Assembly: GCF_001625215.2 (NCBI RefSeq)
Contig: NC_030381.2
Location: 46,188,689 to 46,252,688 of the forward strand
Direction: 5' to 3'
From: Daucus carota subsp. sativus
Lineage: Eukaryota > Streptophyta > Magnoliopsida > Apiales > Apiaceae
DNA: 64,000 nucleotides
In this document: one piece after another, positions 39,902 through 51,807 of the stretch
Layout: each line of letters begins with the position of its first letter
Numbering within the stretch: the stretch's first letter is position 1
Notes under the pieces: model-generated
Databases searched by the model: none
What the model was told of the DNA's origin: nothing
The model's input: the letters and a program-made list of their open reading frames with translations, nothing else
Position numbers and translations under genes: made by a program

Positions 39902-40594
39902 TTTGTATAATTTGTATATTAAGTGGGGTGTATGGATTGGGATTCTAACGCATATTTTTTTCATTCATTAAATCGGAGAGTATTCGATCGGGATTTTAAA
40001 TTATGCTACAAAATCTGATGGTATTCAATTGGAATTTTAAATTATATTTTAAAATTTGATAGTATTCAATTTAGATTGTTTAAAATCCATTAAAATCTGA
40101 TGGTATTCAAAATGCTGATAGATTTTTTTGGATTTCATGAAATGATGGATTTTGTGGCATTATTCAGTGTATTTTAAGTTTTTTGAAATCCTACCAAAAT
40201 CGATGGGATTTTGAAGCATTGTACTTCAATCTTATCAACTCTGCGACATTTTATCAAGAATCCGTACAAAATCAAAATCACATGCAATCTATAGACAAAA
40301 ACAATCCATTAAAATTTCAATCGAATACACCCCCTAAAAAGTTACTTTATTCGAAATGTAAGAAATTTAAGATATGCTATGTAAACTGGATTTGAGGATG
40401 TCCTCGACCAATTCTTCTGAGACACTTCTCAGTTCTCATGAGCTTACAATGATTTGTAATATCGGATGTGTGTTTTTCAAATTTGGGTTTTGGTGAACTA
40501 AAGTAGTTCATACTTCATAATCACTATCATGTAGTCATGTACTGGTAATTGTAATATATTAATTTTATCACATACATTTATTATTTATTTTAAA
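39902..40594. repeat. 693-bp direct repeat, right copy
   Basis: Near-identical to 35448-36140 and starts exactly after the CTAG of the Helitron-like end. The two copies diverge again at 36141 and 40595. Confidence 0.95.
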
Positions 40595-43096
40595 ATATAA
40601 TTCTATTAAAATAATATATATTTCTAATTGATAATAAATATGTTTGAATTAATATAATTTATATTGAATAAATTTTCAATAATTAAACACCTTAAAAAAT
40701 TAAATGAAAATTGATCCAAAATAATTTGGTATGATGAAAATGTTTAAATATAATTTAATTAAAACAAAATGATTCATTAAAATATATTATAAATTAAGTG
40801 AACGGCAGGCCATACAGCAACTGAACTAAAAGATCATATCTAAACATAATTAAACTTCATTAAGAGCACACTGATAATTTTGTCAAAAAGAAACAAAAAG
40901 AGCACACTCATAAGAGAGGTCGGTGTTTAACATTTGTTGTTGCAGTGAAATTAACAACTGTGCAAGGGGTCGATCGTCAAACAATCTAGCTAGATGCTGG
41001 TGCTGAATCACATTGTAATGAGAGCTCACGAACAAGAGGGGGAAAAGTACCGGTCTGCATGATTTCATATTTTCATGTCATTTCAGCTCTGCGCGCTCAC
41101 CTGAAAATGGGACAGCTGAGTGATAATATATAGATGGGGAAATTTTGTAATTTTCTGATTGTAAATGCTTGTTTCCTCAAAACATAACGTTGTAGTTCTA
41201 GCTAGAAGCTTGGAACCATCACTGGATACGGTATCTTTTCGGACAAAGACGTATATCTGCTTTCGTAACGGTTTTATTTCAACAAATATCATGCAAGCAG
41301 AGGATTCATTTCTTGTCCAAACAGTCATTACTTCCAAACTTGCAATTGTTACGTTAAATTATTAATATGTCTAAACTTCGGCCGATAAGACTATCTTCTA
41401 GCGATTAATCATCGGGTAGGCAATAATTGCAGTAGTATCTATTTTCTTTATCATGTCACACAATTTAAACTTAGGCATAGTGATTCTGACCAATCTATCC
41501 TCAGAAGTCAGGGATCTTTGCTTGGATTGGGGGGATTTAAATTCTTTGGCTAACAAATGGGAGTCCAAGCTAAAAAGAAGTGAGGTATCCCATTACACGG
41601 GATGATCATCTTTTTTTTCAGCTTTGTAAGTCGCCTCTGACACCTGACCATATATGTGTTGTAAGGTTTCAACTCGATTGCTTTGCTCCCATTATGTTCA
41701 CATTGCTATCACATCTCAAACAAAGTAGTTTATTTTACTGCACTTGAGCAGTGATATATAACATCATCTGATAATGACTCAAATGTTATATCTTGCATAT
41801 GTTCATCATCTGTACCTTAACCTCAGTGGACAATGACTTGCAGATTATTTTTACCATATCTTTATTATTATATATATGTATACGCACCGTTTGAAGAAAG
41901 TTACAGAAGCCTAACACAGAGTTATCAAGTGGATGGTTTGTGAAAGCAGTTGTGACTTTATAGATTCCTTGAAACTCAACTCAGTGTGGGACAAATTTAC
42001 TTGGTTGAGACTTGAGAGTGAGAGATATCTACTTCTGTTGTGGCCAAATTCATGCAAATATTTTTAGTGTTCTTTAATACAATACATTTTCTGCCTATCT
42101 TGAATCATAAAGATGGGCGAGATCAAATATCTACCTACTAAACCTCCGTCTCCTTTTACATGTCTATATTTAACAGAATCAAGATAACTGTTAAGTCAAG
42201 TCTCAAACAACCAAAAACCAAAAATCAAGCCGCTTGGGTGTACCGACTTGCCAATTTCTTGCATTTAAAAACAAGCGGAATGTAATTTTTGAACAAACGA
42301 GGAATAAAAAGGATTTCCTTGTCTCCTAGACCACCAGAGGCAGCGACAATATATAACTTAAGTGATCCATCCCCTATTTCCCATTTGTGGTGGAGATAAG
42401 ATTATTAAGAACTTTAAAGTAGCCTCATCATCAGTCTTCACCACCAACTAAGGAATACAACATGAAGAAGCATAGAATCAATCATCTCTTCTTTTCTCCG
42501 TCTCTTAAACAAGCTTTGCCTACTGCTCCCATTTTAATACAGCAATTTAGACCGACCATCAATGTTCACCTAGTAAGACAAATATTCTAAATTTAAGCAT
42601 TTTGTCATCACACACACAATACTACTACTCTCTTTAGAAAGGTGCATCAAAGTATTTATAATGTCCTCCTACATCATTCATTATTACTTTATACCAATCA
42701 ATTTTCATATTAAATAACTGTAATGACCTACTAAAATACAAAACAAAACAAGAAATTGAGCTCCACTTTTTGCTCAAGTCATGTGAACCACTCAAATAGT
42801 TTGCGTGGTTGGCCACATGCTCTCACTCTGTCGAAACAATTCTCCTAAGCACATATTCTCATCAGTTTCATAAACAAAGAAGCTTGACAAGGGATTTCAT
42901 CACTTTGTTTTCCCGTGATATATTGTGTGGTCCATGAAAACGTACCCTTAGAAGAAAATATATAATGAACCATCCATTGGTCGCCTAGTCCTTTACTTTT
43001 CTATTCGAAAAAATATTCGAGAAATTTAAAAATTATTTTCGTCAACCTACAGTCCAATACATGGCGCAGGCACAACACCCAATTAACTGCATATTA
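40595..43096. other. Gene-poor stretch
   Basis: AT-rich, then from about 40.9 to 42.9 kb less AT-rich and more gene-like in composition, but no frame here resembles a known protein. The two longest, 41083-41337 (-) and 41165-41365 (+), overlap antisense and lack conserved features. A non-coding transcript cannot be excluded. Confidence 0.4.
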
Positions 43097-43346
43097 CTCC
43101 CTCCGTCCCCTGAGTAGTATACATTAGGGGACGGGGACGCCGCACGGACTTTAATGCTCCTGTAAAGTGTAGTTGTGTAATTTATTTTTAAATTTTTCTT
43201 TTTCTGAATTAAAATTTAGGTGTTATATTTTTATTCAGAAAAAGAAAATCTCAAATATAAGTTACAGAACTATATTTTATAAGAACATTGAAATGCGTAC
43301 CGTGCAGTTGAAAAGAAACGTATACAATTAAATGGGACAGAGGAAG
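43097..43346. mobile_element. Stowaway-like MITE
   Basis: Starts CTCCCTCCGTCCCC after TA (43095-43096) and ends TGGGACAGAGGAAG before TA (43347-43348). 250 bp with an AT-rich core. Confidence 0.9.
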
Positions 43347-43389
43347 TATCACTTTGTCCCGCTAGATTATTTATAGTGATAGAACTATA

Positions 43390-43612
43390 CTCCCTCTGTT
43401 TTTTTATATGACGCTTCTTTTTCACAAATCTCAATGTGCTTTGACCGGGACCTTAAAAGTATTATTTTTTAAATTTTCATTTTTTGAATAAAAGTAGGTA
43501 AAAGATAGTTTAATTCAAAGAAAGAAAATTTAAAAAATAATATTTAAGTGTCCGGTCAAAGCACATTGAGATGTGTGCAAAAAGTCAAGCGTCATATAAA
43601 AAACAGAGGGGG
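43390..43612. mobile_element. Stowaway-like MITE with ~60-bp terminal inverted repeats
   Basis: 223 bp flanked by TA. The left end CTCCCTCTGTTTTTTTATAT and the reverse-complemented right end CCCCCTCTGTTTTTTATATG match on through TCTCAATGTGCTTTGACCGG, so most of the element folds into one hairpin. Confidence 0.92.
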
Positions 43613-43805
43613 TATTTATTACTCCCTCCGTCCCAAACTAATTGTCCTGTATGACTTTTTGGCGGTCAAATTGACCCAATTTTGACTAAAAATTAAAAAT
43701 TATTCTTTTACAGTTTTACGGAACTAAAAAATATATTTTAAAATAGATTTGATAATCTTTTCAATGATATAATTTTCAAAATTTTATTCGATTATTTAAT
43801 CGGTT

Positions 43806-43990
43806 TTTTTAGTGTGTGCCCATAGGCACATGCTAAGCACCAACTCTCATGAAAATAAATTAATTTGATTGGTAGAATTGGTGTGAATGCAGGGGGCCAT
43901 CAACATTTAATATCCATCTACCAATCAAAAGTTAATATTCTCATGAGAGTTAGTGACTATTGTGTGCTCATGGGCGCACCATAAAAAATT
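43806..43990. mobile_element. Nested MITE, about 185 bp
   Basis: The left end TTTAGTGTGTGCCCATAGGC and the right end, reverse-complemented, TTTTATGGTGCGCCCATGAG form an imperfect inverted repeat that continues through ACTCTCATGA. Inserted in the left part of the 43622-45300 element. Confidence 0.8.
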
Positions 43991-44001
43991 TGTTATTTAC
44001 A

Positions 44002-45218
44002 GGGTGGTATTGGATCATGATTTTTAATAACTTTTATTGACTTTTAAAGTTTAGGTGTATTCAATTAAAACTTTTAAATACTCTTTGAAAGTAAAGATGT
44101 ATTGTATCAGGATTTTTAAAAAGTCTTTCAAAGTTTGTGGTATTGAATTACAACTTTTAAAGAGTTATTAAAAGTCAGTTGTTATTCAATATATCAATGA
44201 CTTGGGTGGAAAAACATAATTGATAGACTTTTAATGACTTTCTATGGAAAAATGTATATATTTTTTCAGAAAATTGTCAAGCCATTATTGTCAAGATTTG
44301 ACATGATTTTATCTTCCCTCAATTAACCAGTCGCTCCTACCTGGATTCATCCTCTGCGAAAAGTCTCTTCAATTCAACTAGGAAATGATCACAATTATGC
44401 CTAAAAGGACGGCAAGCATGCTACATCAGTTGCTCAACTCCTCTGTACATAAAAACTGGCTGTAGTCTCAAGTCTCGTCTGTTACACAGAATTGACTTAT
44501 AGAACAGGGGCTTATCATCTTTCAAGGCTCCGGCCCGTCACTAGAATTTTGTTTTTCAAATTCTATATATTTTTGTTAAAAATTAGTAAGAAAATCATTT
44601 TAAATCCTGGCTGATATCAAAAAAATCAGCTATACTTGAGTTAACCCAGTTAGTTTGTACCCCGGTTCCGCCACTGTGCACACACATAATTGATAATCAC
44701 CAGAACCCTGAACATGCAGTAACAAACTCAAAGTTGCAAGCTATAAACACTAAAAGCAACATAGTTGTAAAAAATGATAATTATTTGTTACAAATATGTT
44801 GAGTTGCATGTTTTTCCATCGTAATTTATAATATTTAAGTGTTAATCGGATTATTAATAATATTTAATATTTTAAAATTATTAGATTAATTTTAAAAATA
44901 TATTGTGAATTAATCGAATTTAAAAATATGATTTTATAATATTTAATAAAAAAGTATTTGAAAGTCATGAATTTGTAATATGATTTTTATTAGAGAGGCT
45001 ATTTATGATTTTAATAAAAATCTATTAAAGTATTTGAAAGTCATGAATTTGTATAAAAAAAAGTCTGTTAAAGTTTTTAAAAGTCATTGTCTTAGAAGTC
45101 ATTATTTTTTTTTTGAAATCTTAAGAATTTAACAAGAGTCATTAAAAGTCTATAAAATCCATTAAAGTCATCCTCTCAAAATTTGTCATTAAAAGTCATA
45201 ATACAATACCAGTCCCTT
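44002..45218. mobile_element. Nested non-autonomous DNA element, about 1.2 kb
   Basis: The ends are GGGTGGTATTGGATCATGA and, reverse-complemented from the right, GGGACTGGTATTGTATTATGA. The body repeats TTTTAAAGTC-type segments. TTA-like flanks suggest a PIF/Harbinger relative, but this is tentative. No transposase frame. Confidence 0.65.
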
Positions 45219-45300
45219 AATATACAAATTTTTCAGTCAAAGTCGAGTCAAATTGACCATGAAAAAGTCAAACAAGACAATTAATTTGAGACGGAGAGAG

Positions 45301-46848
45301 TAAAAGATTTACGATACACGTCTAAGTAATAACGTAAAGAAATTAGCTGGATAGAAAGGATATTATAATATAAAAAGATAAATTTTTTCACCAGCAAACC
45401 TATTGTGTGTTTAGAAATCTATCACTCAGTTATAATTCTTTTCTTGTACTCACCAATGTTAGGTCCGGATTTTTTAATTTCACTAACATTAGGTTTATAT
45501 TTGATTATTTGTATTATATTAATTTTGATAATGTGATGTATGTTTATATCTTATATATAGCATTAATAGTTTAAAATGAGTCGTTAAAAATATTAAAATT
45601 GAGAAAAATTGTGATTAAAACTCATGAAGTCATCAATTTCGGAATCAATGACTTTAAACAATTCATCCTTCCTAATAATATAAAGTCTAGTTTAATAATG
45701 CAATGCACCATTTTGCGGTATTAAAATTTCAATCGACAGATCCCTCTCAAATTTTATCTTTCTCAATCTTAATAACTTTCAACTTATACAATTTTTATAA
45801 TAAAGAAATCATTTGAGAGGAAAAATTTTATCTTCGATAATTGTCCTCTGTAAGGTATTATTTTTCAAGTATTAAAGTTTCAATCAACTAGTTCACTTCA
45901 ACATCCTTCTTAAATTTATTTATCTTTTGGTTTAATTTATATCATTCGTCCTCCCATGTAAACTAATCGCAGATATACGGAGTCCTATATATAAATATAT
46001 AGAAATATGTCGGATCACCAGGACTACCATTATATTTTAATAATGTTACAGAAAATAACATAATGTTAATAATCAAATTCAAACCCAATGTTAATGATTT
46101 AAAAAAAAATTGAACCTAATATCATTGATTAAAAATATTAATTTTAGTGGTAATTTTTAAATATAATAAGTTTGACGACTAAATCCATTTTCCAATTATA
46201 GTATTAGCCGGTTTGATTAGAAAAGATTTGTCTTCATCAACAGGTCACTCCATGCATCTCACAATCAAGAAATCAAGATCACCAGTAAGATTTTTTTTAC
46301 CTGACCTCGAGAGAATATTCATCGCATTTCCTCTTGTTTAGTACTGGGCCCCTGGCCTCTGGGGCTGTCTATAACGAAGATACGGACGTCATCCGAGATT
46401 GACTAGAAATTAATCAACAAAAAGATGAGACGTGTATATTTAGAACTCTTTTCAGAAGACAATTCCAATTTTGTGTTGTATCTGGTGCTCTAAGAATCTC
46501 GGATTTAACCGATTAATCTTCGATGTTGTAATCGGCTGATTCGAATTTGAAATTCAATTAATGCTTATAATTTTTTCTTAACCGAAGTATATATAATAAT
46601 TTGTTAAAATTAAAATACTATATTACTTTAATTATGAACAATTTAAGAACTTGTGATATAGTAAATATATATTTGTTAATAAATAATTGTTATAATCGAA
46701 ATTAAGTATTAAATAATATTTTAATATTAAAATATATACAATTTTTGTTCCTATTAATCCTTCCCGTTAATCTCCTATCCGCAATTAATCTCGAATCGAT
46801 AACTCAACCGATTAGATCTGATTTGTGTACCACTAAAGGGTCGTTTAG
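45301..46848. other. AT-rich transposon-like spacer
   Basis: Very AT-rich with no frame longer than 60 codons. Phrases such as CTAATGTTAGGT recur near 45.4-45.5 and 46.1 kb, suggesting decayed repeats. Nothing callable. Confidence 0.4.
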
Positions 46849-47545
46849 GGGTCGTTTGTTTCGAGGAGTGGTATGGTGTTGAAATGAGGAATTGTGTTAA
46901 GCTGGTATGGGTTTGTGGTATCATATCTGATATCATGTGTTTAGTTGAGTGCTGGAATTAATATATACAATTTTTATAAAAAAATAAGTTATTAATATAT
47001 ATTAATTAAAAATATTAATAAAATTATTATTGTCATATATTTTTGCACCATTGATTTAATTTAGTATCAAACATTAATATTTCATTACTTAAAAAGAGAC
47101 AAAAAATAAAAAATAAATGTATTTCAGACCTCCATCTTATACCCACCCCCTCCCCGCTTGGTATCAAAAACCTATATGCTGAGATTTATGGTATGAGTTT
47201 TAGATTTTGGGGCCGTTTGGGCGAGCTTAAAATAAGTGCTTCTTGCTTAAAATAAAAAAGTGAAGTAGAAGTTATAAGTTAGTTAAGACTTATAAGTGAT
47301 TAAAGTGTTTGGGAAAAAAGTAGAAGTCATGAAACAAAAGCTAGGAATCATAGCTTTTTATAAGTGCTTCTCGACTTTTTACACAAACGGTACGAATAAG
47401 TGCTTATAACTTAAAAGTCCAGAAGCGGGGCTTTTTTAAGCCCCGCCAAACACCTACTTTGTATTTCTCAACCAAACACCGGGAGTATGGATTTGAATTA
47501 AACAAACTCTATACCTGATTCCACAAACCCCGAACCAAATAACCC
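46849..47545. mobile_element. MITE-like element containing a second nested MITE
   Basis: The outer left end GGGTCGTTTGTTTCGAGG pairs with the right end whose reverse complement begins GGGTTATTTGGTTCGGGG. Inside, 47210-47454 has its own ends: left GGGCCGTTTGGGCGAGC and reverse-complemented right GGTGTTTGGCGGGGC. It has a hairpin-forming body (TAAGTGCTTCT...AGAAGCACTTA-type segments). Both look hAT-like. No coding sequence. Confidence 0.7.
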
Positions 47546-50252
47546 TAATGATTGATAACGGAAAACCGTGAAATCGACGGGTCCAAAAAATTTAAAACAT
47601 AATTATGAATTACTTTCAAAACTCCGTAGTATTATTTCAGATCTCAGAAATGGAAAACGTCATTTTGTACTAAAATATACTCGTAACTTAAATATGTAAG
47701 TATTATCACCAATCAAACACTCGTTTTTTTATTATTGACCGACTTTAATTTTTTTAAAAATAAATAAATTTATCAGACTCTATTTAAGTTTGTAAAAATA
47801 TTTTATGATTTATTGATTACGCTTCAATTGACTAAAAATCTTTATTAAACAAATAATTATATTTACAATGAATCTATATACTTTTACTTAATGAGCAATT
47901 CTAGAAGAACATAGATTCAGTTCACCTAATAGTCGTGATAATTATGATTCCTTTACAAGTCTACATCTGGCTTTAGCTCTTTAACCTTCTTGTGCAGTAA
48001 AAGTTCGATGCAAGTGACATTTATCGCTTTCACGGTCACTAATTAAAGGAAGACCTCATTTGGCCTTCACTCAAGTCTCGGAGTCCCTATTCATGAGAAT
48101 ATTAATATAGATCGTCGACCTTATATTACAATTAAACTCCAATCAGTTCAAAAGAGATAGATCCCATTTGTCTATGTTTGAAATCCAGATTTTAAGTTAT
48201 TTTTAATTTTAAACTGAAAAATTTTTATTTATGTAATGATCAAAAATTATTTTAAATTCAGAAATAAGTCAGAAACTAATTTAAAGTTAGAAATTATTTG
48301 AGGTACCTTTTTAGATTTTTCTTATGATAAAAATTACTTATAAGTTACCCATTAGTCATTTTTATTATCATATTTTTAATGAATCGCATGTCATTAATAA
48401 TTCAAATTTACTCAAATATACATTTTAAGCTCTCAACTTATCACTATTTGCTCAACTTCTATAGCCTAAAGAGATTAACATCATATTTTATATGCATGTA
48501 GCGGCCATCAACTCATTGACGATTTAGACACTATTTTAAATATATATTTTCTGTTTTTGGCATATGAATTGTTGACAACAATCATTCATGACCATCTTTG
48601 AGAATTTTTTGAGTTCCATTTTGAGATATAATTATGTTGGATTGTAGGAGTCGATCTCGAATTTTTCAGTGAGACTAAACTCAGATATCATATTAAGTGT
48701 GATTGGTTCTCCTCAAATCACATTATGCTAGGAAGATAATTTATAATCAAGATTATATTGTAGATTCTAAAAATCAAAGAATATATTTTCAAATATTGGA
48801 GTCTTGAGATAAGATGTGCTCAAGAAAAAATACAGTATAAAGGACATTTCAGATTTTTATGTTGTAGTAGTTCCCATCATATAAAATATTTAGTTAAAAA
48901 TAGAATATATTACAGATATAGATGGTAAGGATCATTTAAGAAATCTGAATTCTAATGGAACATTAGTTTTACTTTTAGCCAATCTCCTCATATTATATTT
49001 GCTTTAGAAACCTGTATGAAAAATATATATTATTTGTTATCATATGAAAATTATTATATTATATTTATAAAAATTTGAAATATTAACAATATTAGAGTCG
49101 GATATCATATATATCTGTGTGTGTATGTGTGTAATCTTGTCTTCCGTTTTATTTATTAATATTTTTGTTACTTTTCCAATAATTATATTTAAATTTTAAC
49201 TTCCATGCCTAATTCAAGCTAGATGGATGCAAAGAGGTTTTGTTTAAAAAAAAAATTCTTCGGTACTGGCTCACAAGTCACAACGTGAGAACATGTCAAA
49301 AACCCTGAACAACGTCCATAAAATAATATGGGACACTCGTGGCTGCTTAAATTATGTCAGAAACCAACTTCTTATAAAACCACTGGCTTTTGGTAGTCTG
49401 TATTCTGTAATGTGTACTCGAAATCACTTTGTTTTACTTTATTTAATGATAAGTTCATGTGATGTCTGAGTTTTGAGTACATTTTCACGAATTGAAATAG
49501 ACATGCATATACGTAATAGTGCAGTAACTCCTTTAAAGACTTTTAAATGTTCAAAACGCATTTTTTTAATATATTTTGATTATGATTAAAAAGTTTAGTT
49601 GAGATTTTTATATAAATATATTTAATTATATAATCAAAGTCTTTTAAGTTTTTAACTGTGCATAAAATATTAAAAAATATAAGGATTGTTTAACTGAACT
49701 CAAAAAATAAAATCACTAATTATATAAGCGATCAATTAAAAGTGTTAAGTAGGTTATTATTTATTATTTAAATAAGTAATCTATACGTTAAATAATTTGG
49801 ATAAATATATTTAAAAGTTTGGTGATTTAAGAGATAGAATATTGTTAGAAAAGAAAATAGAAATCCTAAGAGAGAACTAGGTTCACGCGTCTAAGTGAAT
49901 TATACCCTATAAATCAGAATTTGAATAGTTCAAAATCATAACTTGTTCCGGGGACATATTTTTATTTTAAAATTTTATTCTACATAAATTTATATTTCAT
50001 TTTAAACAAAATCTATAATAATTAAGTATATAAAAGGTAAATTTCAAGAAAAAGACTTATATAATCACTAAGCAGTAAGATCAAATATCACAGTCCAGTA
50101 ACTCTTGAACACCCATAATAATTGAGAAAAAGAAGCCCATTTACAAGAACCCCATATCTCACTACTTATTGCTCAACACCAAATTACTCTCATACAAATT
50201 ATTTTAAATTATAATTATCCTCTCCATAGCAACCTGATGGTCCATGTTGAGA
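47546..50252. other. Gene-free AT-rich region downstream of the bZIP gene
   Basis: No frame, RNA gene or clear transposon end recognised across 2.7 kb. The last few hundred bases must include the 3' UTR of the minus-strand bZIP gene. Confidence 0.45.
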
Positions 50253-50765
50253 TCAGTACTGTAACCCATCTGCAGATGCCATTATAGGATGCTGGTTTGC
50301 ATACAAATAATTCATTGGCATGTTCATGTTGATGAACATGTTATCACAAGATGGCTCATCACCAAAAACACTGTAAGCATGGTCTTGAACACTCCCAAGA
50401 TTTGCATTCCTTGCATCCATGAAGCTGATGATCTCATTGAGTGACTGCAGTCTGTTTGAAAGCTCAGCCACTTGGGCTGCCAAGACTGAGTTCTCAGACT
50501 CTATGTTGAGGAAATGTTGAGTAGTGACACTCATACTTGTCATGATATGCTCATTTTCTGTTTTGAGCTGGTTGAGCTGAGCCATCAGATCATCCAAATG
50601 CTTCTGCTTCCTCATTCTTGATCTTCTTGCTGATTCACGGTTCGATATCATGCGCTTTCTTTTCCTCTCATCCATTAGTACCTGCAGATCTTTCTCAGAG
50701 CCTGAGTTCTGAAGCAGAGATGACCCTGAGGAAGTTGTTGTTGCTGTTCCACTAGAGGAAGTCAT
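50253..50765 (-). CDS. Group S1 bZIP transcription factor (bZIP11/bZIP44-like), intronless
   Basis: 170-aa DNA-binding protein. After a Ser/Thr-rich start comes the basic region RKRKRMISNRESARRSRMRKQ (within ~34-54), with the invariant Asn 42 and Arg 50 of the N-x7-R signature. A long leucine zipper follows (about 57-115), typical of S1 proteins that heterodimerise with group C bZIPs. The tail ends PIMASADGLQY, much like bZIP11 relatives. A single exon and small size are also typical. S1 bZIPs control amino-acid and sugar metabolism under low energy and are SnRK1-linked. The leader contains the conserved sucrose-control uORF (50885-51019), which decides the subgroup. Which Arabidopsis S1 member it corresponds to is not resolved. 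Confidence 0.95.
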   Translation of the reverse strand: MTSSSGTATTTSSGSSLLQNSGSEKDLQVLMDERKRKRMISNRESARRSRMRKQKHLDDLMAQLNQLKTENEHIMTSMSVTTQHFLNIESENSVLAAQVAELSNRLQSLNEIISFMDARNANLGSVQDHAYSVFGDEPSCDNMFINMNMPMNYLYANQHPIMASADGLQY

Positions 50766-50884
50766 GGTTTATTGAAAAATAAAAATACCCAGATAGTTAA
50801 ATATAATGATTTAGATTATTTGTAGATATATGTAGAAATATATAATAATATTAATATTATTAATGCTTATAAATTAATTTGGAG

Positions 50885-51019
50885 CTATGAAACAAAGTAG
50901 AGCCAGTAGAGGAAGACAACTGAGAAAGATGAAACCAGATGAGTCCTGCGCTTGTATACAGAATTGATCATAAACCCACACAAAAATAGTTCACTAAGAA
51001 TTTGAGACATCAATTTCAT
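50885..51019 (-). CDS. Sucrose-control (SC) upstream ORF of the bZIP gene
   Basis: A 44-codon frame in the leader, ATG at 51019 and TAG at 50887-50885, ending 119 bases before the bZIP start. Its last 15 residues, SSFSVVFLYWLYFVS, match the conserved C-terminal block of the SC peptide found only in group S1 bZIP leaders. In that family, sucrose makes the nascent peptide stall the ribosome and block translation of the main frame. An in-frame internal Met at residue 4 or 17 could also serve as start; the conserved part is included in each case. I infer sucrose-repressed translation here. Confidence 0.93.
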   Translation of the reverse strand: MKLMSQILSELFLCGFMINSVYKRRTHLVSSFSVVFLYWLYFVS

Positions 51020-51044
51020 ACATCAACAAATATTGATTTAGCAT
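50994..51044 (-). CDS. Second short uORF overlapping the SC-uORF
   Basis: ATG at 51044, 16 codons (MLNQYLLMYEIDVSNS), stop at 50996-50994. It overlaps the first codons of the SC-uORF in another frame. Arabidopsis bZIP11 likewise has several overlapping leader ORFs. No conserved peptide is apparent, so a role would be through scanning only. Confidence 0.6.
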   Translation of the reverse strand: MLNQYLLMYEIDVSNS

Positions 51045-51220
51045 CAAGATTTTTTTGGAAAAACAACAAAGCTTATAATTTGAAGGGTCTTGGATCGGAT
51101 CAAGTCCAAATCCTATGTTTTCTTGAAACAAATTTCAAGAAACTTACAAGAGGCTAAAGTGAGAAATGAGAGAAATGAGAGGAGAGGAGGAAGGGACTTT
51201 GTGAAGTAGTCTGAGGGTTA

Positions 51221-51227
51221 TTTTATA
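51221..51227 (-). promoter_or_regulatory. TATA box of the bZIP gene
   Basis: TATAAAA on the minus strand, about 460 bases before the bZIP ATG. Transcription starting 25-35 bases downstream would give a ~430-nt leader that contains both uORFs. CT-rich sequence follows, common in plant core promoters. Confidence 0.6.
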
Positions 51228-51673
51228 GCCAAACATCTGTGGTAAGGAAGGAGAGAGAAGTAAAAAGTTGAAATAATGAAATCGAGAAAATCAGAAAAAG
51301 CAGAATAAAGATATTATAAACAGAGAAATAAAGTTAGAATAAAGGGGGTTTGGAATCTCTCGACGTCTGCGTATAAAAATTGAAATGCGAGTATAAAAAG
51401 AGAAAAAGTCAGGTGTGGGGATGCCTGGGTAGGGAGTGATGGGACATGTGGGGTGAAATACACAAACTTCCACAACTGTCTAGATCCAGCTGTGTTGCAA
51501 CATTGCAATCACTTACCGCTAACATTACCGAATGCTCAAGTAGTAATTTTCAATTTCACTTTTTTCTTACTTCTATTAAAAAAAATTTGATATACTGATA
51601 TCCTAAACTTAAATGTAAGATATAAGCCTCAGGTCTCATGTAACTCTTTGCCATGTAAAAAGGCATGCCAATT

Positions 51674-51807
51674 GTGTCGCTCACATGCTACCAGAGGTGT
51701 CGTTGGAGATGTTATATTATGAGATTCTCATCGATCAACCGTGTCGCTCACATGCTACCCAGACGTGTTGTTGGAGACGTTATATCATGAGATTCTCATC
51801 GATCAGA
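51674..51807. repeat. 67-bp tandem duplication
   Basis: Two adjacent copies starting GTGTCGCTCACATGCTACC at 51674 and 51741 and ending ATGAGATTCTCATCGATCA. They differ at a few positions. The inner ATGAGATTCTCAT is nearly palindromic. Non-coding, about 450-600 bases upstream of the bZIP TATA box. Confidence 0.9.

Larger units (their letters stand above)
43622..45300. mobile_element. Stowaway-like MITE split by nested insertions
   Basis: The left end CTCCCTCCGTCCCAAACTAA follows TA (43620-43621). The matching right end TTAATTTGAGACGGAGAGAG stops at 45300 before TA. The inner sequence (AGTCAAA-TTGACC) is complementary between the ends, so they belong together. The distance between them is filled by the two elements listed next. 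Confidence 0.85.

Noticed and set aside
41083..41365. Overlapping 84- and 66-codon frames on opposite strands
   Set aside because: Mutually antisense, no conserved motif, no splice-supported extension and no neighbouring gene structure.
41551..41625. miRNA-precursor-like inverted repeat (AGCT...ATCCC / GGGAT...AGCT)
   Set aside because: Pairing is broken by several mismatches and A/T runs, and no known plant miRNA sequence is present.
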